DNA of 64,000 nucleotides from Gemella massiliensis (GTDB lineage Bacteria; Bacillota; Bacilli; Staphylococcales; Gemellaceae): NCBI RefSeq assembly GCF_900120125.1, contig NZ_LT635546.1, positions 175,228 to 239,227 of the forward strand, read 5' to 3'. Shown piece by piece: positions 18,729 to 26,968 of this stretch (position 1 is its first letter; each line of letters starts with the position of its first letter). The notes under the pieces were generated by a model. It saw only the letters and a program-made list of their open reading frames with translations, ran no database searches and was not told where the DNA came from. The position numbers and the translations under genes were made by a program.

Positions 18729-19542
18729 GAAATTCACCTAAAAAATCTAAGTATTCATTTGCTTCCGTTAATTGTTTAAAACCGGTTATACGACCCGGAA
18801 TCCATTCTTTTAAACCTTCCATATCCATCATTTCTTTATGTTTCGGGTTAGTGTAATCCATTTTGTGTAGAACTTCAAGGAATTTTTCAAAACGTACTTT
18901 ATCCAGCTCCGGACGACCTGAGAAAATACAGTGATCAAAGAAATCTGTTTTATCTAAAATTACAAACTGGTTTTCATCAAGTGTTCCGTCAAGTGTCCAT
19001 GCTTGATAATTAAAGTCAAGCATCCACGTGGCATCTACTTCACCATTTTTTAATGCAACTGCTGAATCTAATTCACCGCCGACATGATCCCCATGTAATC
19101 CTACACCAATATCAAAACGTTTTTCAATATAATCTTTTGAAAATTCCAAACCATTTTTATGTAGGTGATTTATTGGAATAAGACGTGCTTGTGGAGAATC
19201 AGTAGCACTAAAGCCTATGGTTTTACCTTTAAGATCTGCTAAACTATTTATACCGCTATCTTTTTTTACAACGATAAATGATTGTCTGTCACGATCAGTA
19301 TCACGCATAGAACCGTCTAATGCTTTTCCTTTTGTGCGAAGGTGTGCATCTAACCAAGCAAGCGGGGAATTCCAAGCAACATCGATTTCTTCATTAATAA
19401 GTGCATCAACTTGTTCTTTGTAATTTTTAAAATAAATGGGTTCAATAGGAAAGTTTTCATCTTCAAAGAATTTAGCGATAATTTCCCAAATAACTGTTAC
19501 TTTTGGAGCATAGATAACTGCTCCTATTTTTAATTTAGACAT
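18718..19542 (-). CDS. PhnD/SsuA-like periplasmic-binding-protein fold, no signal peptide
   Basis: A 274-residue protein with the type II binding-protein fold of phosphonate/sulfonate binders: KIGAVIYAPKVT at the start, INEEIDVAWNSPLAWLDAH near residues 49-67, SLADLKGKTIGFSATDSPQARL near 101-122 and GEVDATWMLDF. It begins directly with the mature fold (MSKLKIGAVIY), without a hydrophobic leader or lipobox, so it should be cytoplasmic. No permease or ATPase gene accompanies it. Such folds also serve as enzymes (for example MqnA/MqnD and THI5 relatives), which suggests a catalytic or substrate-delivery role with the neighbouring genes. Function unassigned. Confidence 0.72.
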   Translation of the reverse strand: MSKLKIGAVIYAPKVTVIWEIIAKFFEDENFPIEPIYFKNYKEQVDALINEEIDVAWNSPLAWLDAHLRTKGKALDGSMRDTDRDRQSFIVVKKDSGINSLADLKGKTIGFSATDSPQARLIPINHLHKNGLEFSKDYIEKRFDIGVGLHGDHVGGELDSAVALKNGEVDATWMLDFNYQAWTLDGTLDENQFVILDKTDFFDHCIFSGRPELDKVRFEKFLEVLHKMDYTNPKHKEMMDMEGLKEWIPGRITGFKQLTEANEYLDFLGEFHGK

Positions 19543-19737
19543 ATAATTTACCTCATATTTTTATATTTATTTTTTAATCCTTAAGATAAAGATGATTAAA
19601 AGTAATTGATCTATTAATATAAATAACGGCGATTTATATAATGTTTGCTTAATCATGTTTTTTGATATTTTTATCAATATATTAATAGTATGCAAGGGAG
19701 TAAAAAGCTCTTTACTCCCTTATCTTTCATTTTAATT

Positions 19738-20865
19738 TTACGGTAATTGTTGACCGGTAATAGCTTTACCTAACCAAAGTGTGAGAACGTCAACACTTGG
19801 AGCCATAATGTGACTTGCAAATGAATCTCTTAAGTAACGTTCCATATTACCCATACGATTATAAGCTTTACCACCACCAACACGCATTCCAATTCTTGCC
19901 AGTTCAATAGATGCTTCACTAGCAAAAATACGTGCTGATAAAATTTTAGCAAGAGCATCTTCTTCTCCGGCTAGGAAACTACGTACAGCTTCATTTGTTC
20001 CTAGGACAGCAACGTTAGTTTGTGAATAGATTTTAGCAAGATGAATTTGAACAGTTTCAATATTGCTTAAAGACTTACCATCAGGATATTTTCTATTGGT
20101 AGTATGCTCAACAGCTTCATCTAAAATAGCTTGACAAAGTCCTGTATAAACGGCCGCTAATCCGGTAATAAAGTAAGTAGCAACGATGGTGAATACTTGT
20201 TCAACACCGCTACCGGCTTTACCAATACGCCAAGATTTATCCAGTTCCACATCATCAATAACCATTTGACATGATACGTTACCACGCATACCTAAGCCGT
20301 GCCAAGTATTAGGTTTAAAGTTTAATCCGTCAGTATTAAGCGGAATTATCCAGTTATCGATTTCTCCTTCTACATCAGATGGAGCAAGAACTAAGTAATA
20401 AGATGCTTGTAAAGCAGAGGTAACCATACTTTTAACACCATTGAAAACAACAGTGTTTTCTTTAAAATCAGTTTTTAAATCTGAGATATAGAAGTGAGTT
20501 CCGGTACCAAGTTCACTATAAGCTAATGCCAAAAATTTTTCATTTTCTACAACGTCTTTACAGATTTTAGCTTTTAAAGATTCATCAGCATAAGAAAGAA
20601 TACAATTTAAAGCGACATTGTGCATCATATAACAAAGACCTACAGTAGCACTTGATTTTGCGAAAGCACGACAAGCATCGGCATGTTCCTGCATGTTTTT
20701 ACCTAAACCGCCAAATTCCTCAGGAATCATTAGTTTAAAATAACCGGCTTTTCCCAGTTCTTCAAAAACTTCTTCAGGAAATCTTTCTTTTTCATCTATT
20801 TCTTTTGCAATAGGATCGATATATTTTTTAGCGAACTCTCTTGCCTTATTGTAAAATGTTGTCAT
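19738..20865 (-). CDS. Acyl-CoA dehydrogenase-fold flavoprotein, catalytic Glu absent
   Basis: A 375-residue protein covering the whole acyl-CoA dehydrogenase fold, with MIPEEFGGLGKN near residues 51-62, AYSELGTGTHF near 114-124 at the flavin site, and GLGMRGNVSC. The C-terminal region reads GGGKAYNRMGNMERYLRDSF and then HIMAPSVD where dehydrogenases have the YEGT catalytic glutamate. The alternative position used by isovaleryl-CoA dehydrogenase also lacks Glu. A flavin monooxygenase of the DszC/SfnC kind is therefore as likely as a dehydrogenase. It is the first gene of the operon, 195 bases before the PhnD-like gene. Confidence 0.75.
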   Translation of the reverse strand: MTTFYNKAREFAKKYIDPIAKEIDEKERFPEEVFEELGKAGYFKLMIPEEFGGLGKNMQEHADACRAFAKSSATVGLCYMMHNVALNCILSYADESLKAKICKDVVENEKFLALAYSELGTGTHFYISDLKTDFKENTVVFNGVKSMVTSALQASYYLVLAPSDVEGEIDNWIIPLNTDGLNFKPNTWHGLGMRGNVSCQMVIDDVELDKSWRIGKAGSGVEQVFTIVATYFITGLAAVYTGLCQAILDEAVEHTTNRKYPDGKSLSNIETVQIHLAKIYSQTNVAVLGTNEAVRSFLAGEEDALAKILSARIFASEASIELARIGMRVGGGKAYNRMGNMERYLRDSFASHIMAPSVDVLTLWLGKAITGQQLP

Positions 20866-20907
20866 ATATTTAACCCTCCTAAAATTTGATTAGACAGTAG
20901 TGAATGT

Positions 20908-20936
20908 ATATAGAAAATAATTAAAATAAAAGTCAA
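20908..20936 (-). promoter_or_regulatory. Promoter of the four-gene operon
   Basis: On the minus strand, TTGACT (20931-20936) and CTATAT (20908-20913) are separated by 17 bases, 43 bases before the start codon. No S-box, T-box or other riboswitch is recognisable in the short leader. Confidence 0.55.
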
Positions 20937-21255
20937 CTATGTCTTATAGAAACCATTATATATAAAAAAAATAAGGTTGTAAACGATTAAATTTTTCTTT
21001 TTAAAATAAAGGTTTTAAAATAATTTTTTAATAAAAAAGTAGAGAAAATTAAAAATTAAATAAAATTATAAAAATTATGTTAACTAGATTTTAAATATTG
21101 TTATATAAAAATTATAATTTAAAACATAAAAATATTTCTTAATTGAGATTAATTATCAACTATAAAAGATTTGTCAACTTTGGTACAAAAAATAAATAGT
21201 AGTTAGAATTATCAGATTATTATTTTTTATTATCAGAGAAAATAAGTAGAAATAC
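20937..21255. other. AT-rich divergent intergenic region
   Basis: Very AT-rich DNA between two divergent promoters. I see no coding frame, strong hairpin or known operator. Confidence 0.5.
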
Positions 21256-21284
21256 TTTACATATTGAATGAATAGTAGTATAAT
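21256..21284 (+). promoter_or_regulatory. Promoter of the amino acid permease gene
   Basis: TTTACA (21256-21261), a 17-base spacer and TATAAT (21279-21284), 41 bases before the start codon. Confidence 0.7.
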
Positions 21285-21325
21285 CTAGTACAAAATACGA
21301 TATTATAAAGAGGGGAAGTGGTTGC

Positions 21326-22771
21326 ATGACAAATCCAAAAATGGAAAGAAAATTGCAAGCAAGACACATTAGTATGATCGCCATAGGTGGTTGTATAGGA
21401 ACTGGTCTATTTATGGCGAGTGGTGCGGTAGTCAGTAAAGCCGGATCTTACGGAGCGGTATTTACATATGCGTTAATTGGAGTAATTATTTATTTTTTAA
21501 TGGCTTCAATAGGGGAATTAGCAACATTTTATCCGGTGTCAGGTTCATTTGGATCTTATGCGACTAGATTTATTGACCCGGGGCTTGGCTTTGGTATCGG
21601 TTGGCTGTACTGGATTTTATGGATTTTAGTGGCGAGTGTGGATATTATTACACTATCGAAAATTTTACATTATTGGGAATACTTTAGACAATTTTCTACA
21701 TTTTCTATTTGTATCGTCTTTTTGTTATTACTATATATACTAAACTTAGTTAGTGTTAAAGTTTTTGGAGAAGTAGAATATTGGATAACGATTATAAAAG
21801 TAATAACTGTAGTAGTTTTCTTAATAGTCGGAGCAGCAATTATTTTTGGTATATCGGGTAATTCAGAAGCAGGGATTTCTACTTTTATTAAAAATGGAGA
21901 AAAAACTTCTTCAGCCGGACTTTTAGGATTATTTGGTGTGTTCTCTACAGCGGCGTTCTCATTTGGAGGAACAGAGGTTGTAGCGGTAACGGCGGGAGAA
22001 TCTCCCAACCCGAAAGAAACTATGCCTAAAGCGGTTAAACAAGTATTTTGGAGAATTTTAATTTTTTATATTGCAACGATGTTTATTATATCATCAATTG
22101 TGTCGGCAGACGATGTTAGGCTGTTGGATACTAACAATGTAACGGCATCACCATTTACTATTGTGTTCCAAAATGTTGGACTATCGGTAGCGGCTGTAGT
22201 TATGAATATTGTTATTTTAACATCAGTGCTTTCGGCTGCTAATTCAGGAATGTATGTGTCAAGTAGGCAGTTATTTTCATTAAGTTCCAGCAATTATGGA
22301 CCTAAAATGTTTAAACAATTAAATTCAAACTCAACACCATCAATAGCACTAACTTTTTCTGCTGTATTTATGATACTTTGTTTTGTGTTTGAACATTATA
22401 ATCCAAGTGGATATTATATGCTATTGTCAATGGTTGGAATTATTGTTATGCTTATTTGGATTGTTTCTCTTGTTTCTCAAATAAGACTAAGAAAAGCTAT
22501 TATAAAGCAGGGGAAAAAGGCTGAAGATGTTCTTCCTTATACAGCAAAAACAGGTGTGATAGGATCATATATTGCTCTAACTGTATTTATTTTAATAATA
22601 ATATTACAATTAGTGGCGGATTATTTAACCGGCGGTTTTTTACAAATGTCATATAATTTGGTTTGCCCGGTTATTTGTCTATTACTTTATATTGGATTTA
22701 AACTTGTAACAAAAAGAAAATACGTTAAATTAGAAGAAATGGATATTAATCCATTTGGTGATGAAAAATAG
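21326..22771 (+). CDS. Amino acid permease (AAT/LysP-like, APC superfamily)
   Basis: A 481-residue transporter with about 12 membrane segments. The start MERKLQARHISMIAIGGCIGTGLF carries the AAT-family signature of the first membrane helix, and the segment FSTAAFSFGGTEVVAVTAGES near residues 211-231 is the conserved region of LysP/GabP/ProY-type proton symporters. The closest recalled relatives are lysine-type permeases, but substrate cannot be read from sequence alone. It is a single gene with its own promoter and terminator. An AGGGGAAG ribosome binding site lies just ahead. Confidence 0.85.
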   Translation: MTNPKMERKLQARHISMIAIGGCIGTGLFMASGAVVSKAGSYGAVFTYALIGVIIYFLMASIGELATFYPVSGSFGSYATRFIDPGLGFGIGWLYWILWILVASVDIITLSKILHYWEYFRQFSTFSICIVFLLLLYILNLVSVKVFGEVEYWITIIKVITVVVFLIVGAAIIFGISGNSEAGISTFIKNGEKTSSAGLLGLFGVFSTAAFSFGGTEVVAVTAGESPNPKETMPKAVKQVFWRILIFYIATMFIISSIVSADDVRLLDTNNVTASPFTIVFQNVGLSVAAVVMNIVILTSVLSAANSGMYVSSRQLFSLSSSNYGPKMFKQLNSNSTPSIALTFSAVFMILCFVFEHYNPSGYYMLLSMVGIIVMLIWIVSLVSQIRLRKAIIKQGKKAEDVLPYTAKTGVIGSYIALTVFILIIILQLVADYLTGGFLQMSYNLVCPVICLLLYIGFKLVTKRKYVKLEEMDINPFGDEK

Positions 22772-22856
22772 ATTTTAAATAATTATAAATATAGAGAAAT
22801 TTGCTGGTTTGCAAAAAATGTTATAAGTATATGTAAAGAAGTTTAGTAAATTTTAT

Positions 22857-22919
22857 GGGAGTAGGTTTAAAAGTAAATTGGTTAGCAATTATAATTTTTG
22901 TCCTACTCTCACTTTTTTA
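22857..22919 (+). terminator. Terminator after the permease gene
   Basis: Stem GAGTAGG (22859-22865) with CCTACTC (22902-22908), a long loop, and a T-run ending at 22919. Confidence 0.75.
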
Positions 22920-22991
22920 TAGATATTAAATAATTAATGTGTTAAAATTATATTTAAGTTGTTTGAATTCTTATAAATGGAGATGATTTGT

Positions 22992-23579
22992 TTGAACGTA
23001 GGAGTTACAGGAAGTATTGCCTGTGGTAAAAGTGCAGTTTCAAATTATTTAAAAAAACTTGGATATATTGTTATTGATGCAGATAAAATCGGGCACGAAA
23101 TGCTAAATAGTAAGGACGTAGTAGAAAAACTTGTTAAGATTTTTGGTGAGCAAATTTTAGATACTTATGGAGTGAATCGTTTAAAACTCGGCAGCTTAGT
23201 ATTTGGTAATAGCAAGAACTTAGAGAAATTAAATGAAATAATACATCCTAAAATAAAAAATGAGATAAGAAAAATTGAAAAAAAATATTTTAAAGAAAAA
23301 TTAGTTTTTGTTGATGTTGCATTACTTTTTGAAGCAAAATTTAGTGATTTAGTAGATAAAACAATAGTTGTTTATTGTGATGAAAAAACTCAGTTGGAAC
23401 GATTAATGAAGAGAAATAATTTAACTAAACAAAATGCTTTAAGAAGAATAAGCAGTCAATTAAGTTCAAAAGAAAAAGCGAAACTGGGTGATTACGTAGT
23501 GAATAACAGTAATTCATTAGAATTTACTTATAAACAAGTAGATAATATTATAGAAGAATTGTTGAAAGGGGACGGGTAA
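22992..23579 (+). CDS. coaE: Dephospho-CoA kinase
   Basis: A 195-residue P-loop kinase doing the last step of coenzyme A synthesis. The P-loop GVTGSIACGKSAV begins at the third residue, IDADKIGHEML follows, and VDVALLFEA lies near residue 110. I prefer the TTG at 22992: GGAGAT (22979-22984) is a good ribosome binding site at 7 bases and the kinase fold starts right there. An in-frame ATG five codons upstream would overlap this site. It heads an apparent operon with the ecs genes (3-base gap). Confidence 0.93.
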   Translation: MNVGVTGSIACGKSAVSNYLKKLGYIVIDADKIGHEMLNSKDVVEKLVKIFGEQILDTYGVNRLKLGSLVFGNSKNLEKLNEIIHPKIKNEIRKIEKKYFKEKLVFVDVALLFEAKFSDLVDKTIVVYCDEKTQLERLMKRNNLTKQNALRRISSQLSSKEKAKLGDYVVNNSNSLEFTYKQVDNIIEELLKGDG

Positions 23580-23582
23580 TTA

Positions 23583-24326
23583 ATGATAAATATACTTGAG
23601 ATAAAAAATTTGACAGGAGGTTATAATAGAAAGAAAGTAATAGAAAATATTAATATAGAAATTCCTAAAGGGAGTATAACAGCACTAATAGGTTTAAACG
23701 GTGCAGGTAAGAGTACAACTATAAAACATATATTAGGACTTCTTAATGCTATGGAAGGTGAGATAAAAGTAAATAATCTTACAATGGAAAATGATAATGA
23801 AAATTATAGAAAGAGCATTACCTATATTCCGGAATCTCCGGTATTGTACGATGAACTCACATTGGAAGAACATATTAACTTAACCGCTATGGCTTATGGG
23901 TTAGATATGAAGCATACTTGGGAAGTTGCTGATGAGTTATTGGAATTATTTAAGTTGAGTGATAAAATAAAGTTTTTCCCCGTTCATTTTTCAAAAGGGA
24001 TGAAGCAAAAGGTAATGATTATTTGTGCCTTTTTAGTAGAACCTAGTCTTTATATTATAGATGAACCGTTTTTAGGTCTTGATCCGATTGCGATTAATGA
24101 TTTAATTAATTTAATGTGTAAAAGGAAAAATGCAGGTGCCAGTATTTTGATGTCTACTCATATATTGGCAACAGCAGAAAAATATTGCGATAACTTCGTT
24201 ATTATTCATGAGGGAAAAATATTGGCAAGTGGGAATCTTGATAAGTTAAGAGCGGAGTTTAAAATGGCAGGTGCGTCTTTAGATGAAATATACTTGGCTT
24301 TAACCGTAAGAGGCAATAATGACTAA
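23583..24326 (+). CDS. ecsA: ABC transporter ATP-binding protein EcsA
   Basis: A 247-residue ABC ATPase. Walker A is GLNGAGKSTT near residues 38-47, the signature region is HFSKGMKQK (a degenerate LSGGQ, as in EcsA), Walker B is LYIIDEPFLGLD, and the switch is STHIL. With the overlapping membrane gene it matches EcsAB, an exporter linked in Bacillus and Staphylococcus to protein secretion, intramembrane proteolysis and peptide export. The pair follows coaE and overlaps ecsB by 8 bases. Assignment rests on the gene pair and the shortened signature. Confidence 0.85.
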   Translation: MINILEIKNLTGGYNRKKVIENINIEIPKGSITALIGLNGAGKSTTIKHILGLLNAMEGEIKVNNLTMENDNENYRKSITYIPESPVLYDELTLEEHINLTAMAYGLDMKHTWEVADELLELFKLSDKIKFFPVHFSKGMKQKVMIICAFLVEPSLYIIDEPFLGLDPIAINDLINLMCKRKNAGASILMSTHILATAEKYCDNFVIIHEGKILASGNLDKLRAEFKMAGASLDEIYLALTVRGNND

Positions 24327-25536
24327 TATTACGACTATTTTCAATGATCGGAGAAAAAAAGAGCGAGAGAAAAGGGCATTATATAGTAAGTACATATTTA
24401 ATTCGCACCTGATTATGTTTCTTATTATCGTGCTTGGGGCTGTAATGATAAATTACTCAAAATGGTTGGCTGTTGCTACTAAATTTGAGATGAAGGCAGT
24501 ATTAATCGTAGTAATTTTACTTTTAAGCTATTTGATTACTTTCACGAAAGCTAAAACATTTATAAAAGAAGCGGACTCAGTTTTCTTACTTCCGCTCGAA
24601 AAATACTACGTTGAAGTATATAAAAATACTTTAACGATGGGTACAATAGGGCATTTGGTAATGACGGTGATATTTTATTTTGCGACTAAACCTATTATTG
24701 ACAGAGTAGGAGAATTTCAAAATAAATTACAAATTATAAACATAGCAATTTTATTTTTAGTGATTATAGCTGTCAATGGAATGAAGTTGAGAGAAGCAGT
24801 TTATAACAAACCGCAAATAACTAGTTCTGTACTTCAGTATTTAATTTTGGTATTATCTTTATTAAGAGTGGTATTACATAAAAATTATTATGATTATATG
24901 GCAATAATAATTTTTATTATTATGGTTATGGTAATGATAAAAACAAATAAGGTTTATACTAATATAAATTGGTACGGAGCAGCGGATTATGATAAACAAC
25001 GTAAGGAAAATTATTTAAAATTTGTAAATATGTTTGTAGATGTACCGATGGATAATATAAAAGTAGCCAGACGAAAATATTTTGATATATTATTGCCAAA
25101 ATTAAAAGAAGATAATTTTTCTGTAGAAAATAGTTTTAAATACTATTATTATCGGGTATTTTTAAGACAAGAAAATACGGTATTTTTAGCATTAAGACTA
25201 ATGTTGGTTGCAGTAATGTTTATTTACAGTTTTAAAAATAGTTATGTATCAATGGTAATAATCGTATCATATAGCTATTTGACAATAATCCAGTTAGTAC
25301 CCTTATATAAAAAAATAAATAATAGTATTTGGAGTCATGTGCTTCCGGTAAAAGAAGAGATTAAAGTAAATAGTTTTAGACATTTGTTAACTGTTGTTAT
25401 GTTATTGACTACATTATTACTGATATTAATATCAATATTATTAACCAATATTAACATGAATAATATAATAATAAATATAGTAGCTTTAATTTTGGCAAAT
25501 TTAGTAGCAAGAATTTTTATAGTAAAGGTGAAATAA
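24319..25536 (+). CDS. ecsB: ABC transporter membrane protein EcsB
   Basis: A 405-residue membrane protein with several paired hydrophobic helices, including segments near residues 31-50, 60-78, 105-121, 139-152, 168-207 and a cluster of four between 283 and 403. The N-terminus is charged and cytoplasmic (NDRRKKEREKRALYSKYIFNS). Length and layout fit EcsB, the membrane partner of EcsA. It overlaps the ATPase gene and lies 13 bases before the next gene, so it is co-transcribed. The third classical gene, ecsC, is absent here. Confidence 0.82.
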   Translation: MTNITTIFNDRRKKEREKRALYSKYIFNSHLIMFLIIVLGAVMINYSKWLAVATKFEMKAVLIVVILLLSYLITFTKAKTFIKEADSVFLLPLEKYYVEVYKNTLTMGTIGHLVMTVIFYFATKPIIDRVGEFQNKLQIINIAILFLVIIAVNGMKLREAVYNKPQITSSVLQYLILVLSLLRVVLHKNYYDYMAIIIFIIMVMVMIKTNKVYTNINWYGAADYDKQRKENYLKFVNMFVDVPMDNIKVARRKYFDILLPKLKEDNFSVENSFKYYYYRVFLRQENTVFLALRLMLVAVMFIYSFKNSYVSMVIIVSYSYLTIIQLVPLYKKINNSIWSHVLPVKEEIKVNSFRHLLTVVMLLTTLLLILISILLTNINMNNIIINIVALILANLVARIFIVKVK

Positions 25537-25549
25537 ATTAGGAGAAATC

Positions 25550-26950
25550 ATGAAGAATATAGCGATCATTGGGGGAGATTTATCCGGAGTAAGTTGTGCA
25601 TACTTTCTTGATAAATTTTCAAACATTAATTCAAAAAAATATAATATTGATATTATTGAGAAAGATTTAGAATTTGCCAAAAATAGATTTGGAAAATTTC
25701 AATATGGGCAAGAGATCTATGATAATGGTTGGCATAATGCAATATATGGGCAAGGTATATTATTTTACTTAATGATTGAGCTTGGACTTCATAGATATTT
25801 AATAGAGAGCAGTAACACTAAAAAAGTTTTCTTTACAAAAGAGGGAGTAAAATATCTTCCTGAGAAAATGCTTTATGGTTATCCGTTGGAAAAAAGAGAA
25901 TTGTTATTTTCAGATTTATTCGATTTTAAAGAAAAATTATCTATTGCTTATAATATGCACAAAACAATGGAAGAAGAAAATATAAAAAATATGACGGTAA
26001 AACGATTTTTTACTTCTAATATTAATTCTAAAATATATCATAATCTTATAGAGCCTTTATTAACAAGTCATTATGGAAGCGATGTTTCTAATCAGAATAT
26101 GGTAAGTTTAATGCCGGAGCTTTCATTTTTAACTATTCAAAAAGAAGATATTAATGAAGTACTAGAAGATATGTATAACAAGAATGTTACTGATAATATT
26201 AGCATAGGAAATAAATATAGGTTAAAATTCACTTTAAAGTCTTTTGTAGAAACATTAGAGTCAAATTTTTCGGATAGAGTATTTTTAGAATTTAATAGGA
26301 AAATAGAAAAAATAGAGAAAATAGATAATAAATATTTAGTTCATTCCAATGGGAGAATTTATCAATATGATTATGTAGTATTAGCTTTAAATCATAACAA
26401 TTTTTTGCCGTGGTTTAATGGAGATAAAATGGTAGAACAATTTTTTTCCACTATAAAGTATGTATCTAACATAGTAGTAACTTTTGTTTATAAGAGAGAG
26501 GATTTACACATAAATAGAGAAATAGGAGAGATAATTTTTCCGAAAAATACCGGTAATTACGTAACGAAGTTGGAGTATGTCAGTAACGAGTGGATAGATA
26601 TAAAAATGAGTGGAATACAAATAGTAAGGGCTTATGTTAATCGGCAAAATAAAGTTAATGAATTATTTGAAAAAACAGATGAGCAGATAAAAGAATTAAT
26701 AGAAAAAGAAATTCAAATGGTTCATGGTTTTGTAGGAATACCGGAAAGATATTATGTTAATAAAATAGAAGATAATTATAGATATTGTAATGGAAAGTAT
26801 AATAAGAAAATTAACAGTTTTGTTGATTATATGAAAGAAAAATATCCGAACCTATATATAATAGGAACATCAAAAAAAGCCACTAATCTCGAAAATACAA
26901 TATTGGAAGCAAAGGAAATTGCAAAAGAAATATTGGAAAAAATAAGATAA
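25550..26950 (+). CDS. HemY/protoporphyrinogen-oxidase-like FAD amine oxidase-family protein
   Basis: A 466-residue flavoprotein. The N-terminal dinucleotide motif IAIIGGDLSGVSCAYF departs from GxGxxG by Asp in place of the second Gly. The middle section (FFTKEGVKYLPEKMLYGYPLEK, then MTVKRFFTSN...YHNLIEPLLTSHYGSDV) lines up with the HemY/coproporphyrinogen oxidase family. The C-terminal FAD segment LYIIGTSKKATNLENTI is unusual but recognisable. No other haem-synthesis gene is nearby; it lies between ecsB and a peptidase gene in one operon. It could instead be a diverged family member with a different substrate (for example UDP-galactopyranose mutase-like). Confidence 0.6.
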   Translation: MKNIAIIGGDLSGVSCAYFLDKFSNINSKKYNIDIIEKDLEFAKNRFGKFQYGQEIYDNGWHNAIYGQGILFYLMIELGLHRYLIESSNTKKVFFTKEGVKYLPEKMLYGYPLEKRELLFSDLFDFKEKLSIAYNMHKTMEEENIKNMTVKRFFTSNINSKIYHNLIEPLLTSHYGSDVSNQNMVSLMPELSFLTIQKEDINEVLEDMYNKNVTDNISIGNKYRLKFTLKSFVETLESNFSDRVFLEFNRKIEKIEKIDNKYLVHSNGRIYQYDYVVLALNHNNFLPWFNGDKMVEQFFSTIKYVSNIVVTFVYKREDLHINREIGEIIFPKNTGNYVTKLEYVSNEWIDIKMSGIQIVRAYVNRQNKVNELFEKTDEQIKELIEKEIQMVHGFVGIPERYYVNKIEDNYRYCNGKYNKKINSFVDYMKEKYPNLYIIGTSKKATNLENTILEAKEIAKEILEKIR

Positions 26951-26968
26951 ATGAAAGGAATATAAAAA

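Noticed and set aside
20866-21325. SAM (S-box), T-box or lysine riboswitch near the MetE-like operon and the permease gene
   Set aside because: Leaders are too short or lack the conserved elements; both divergent promoters lie within about 45 bases of the start codons.
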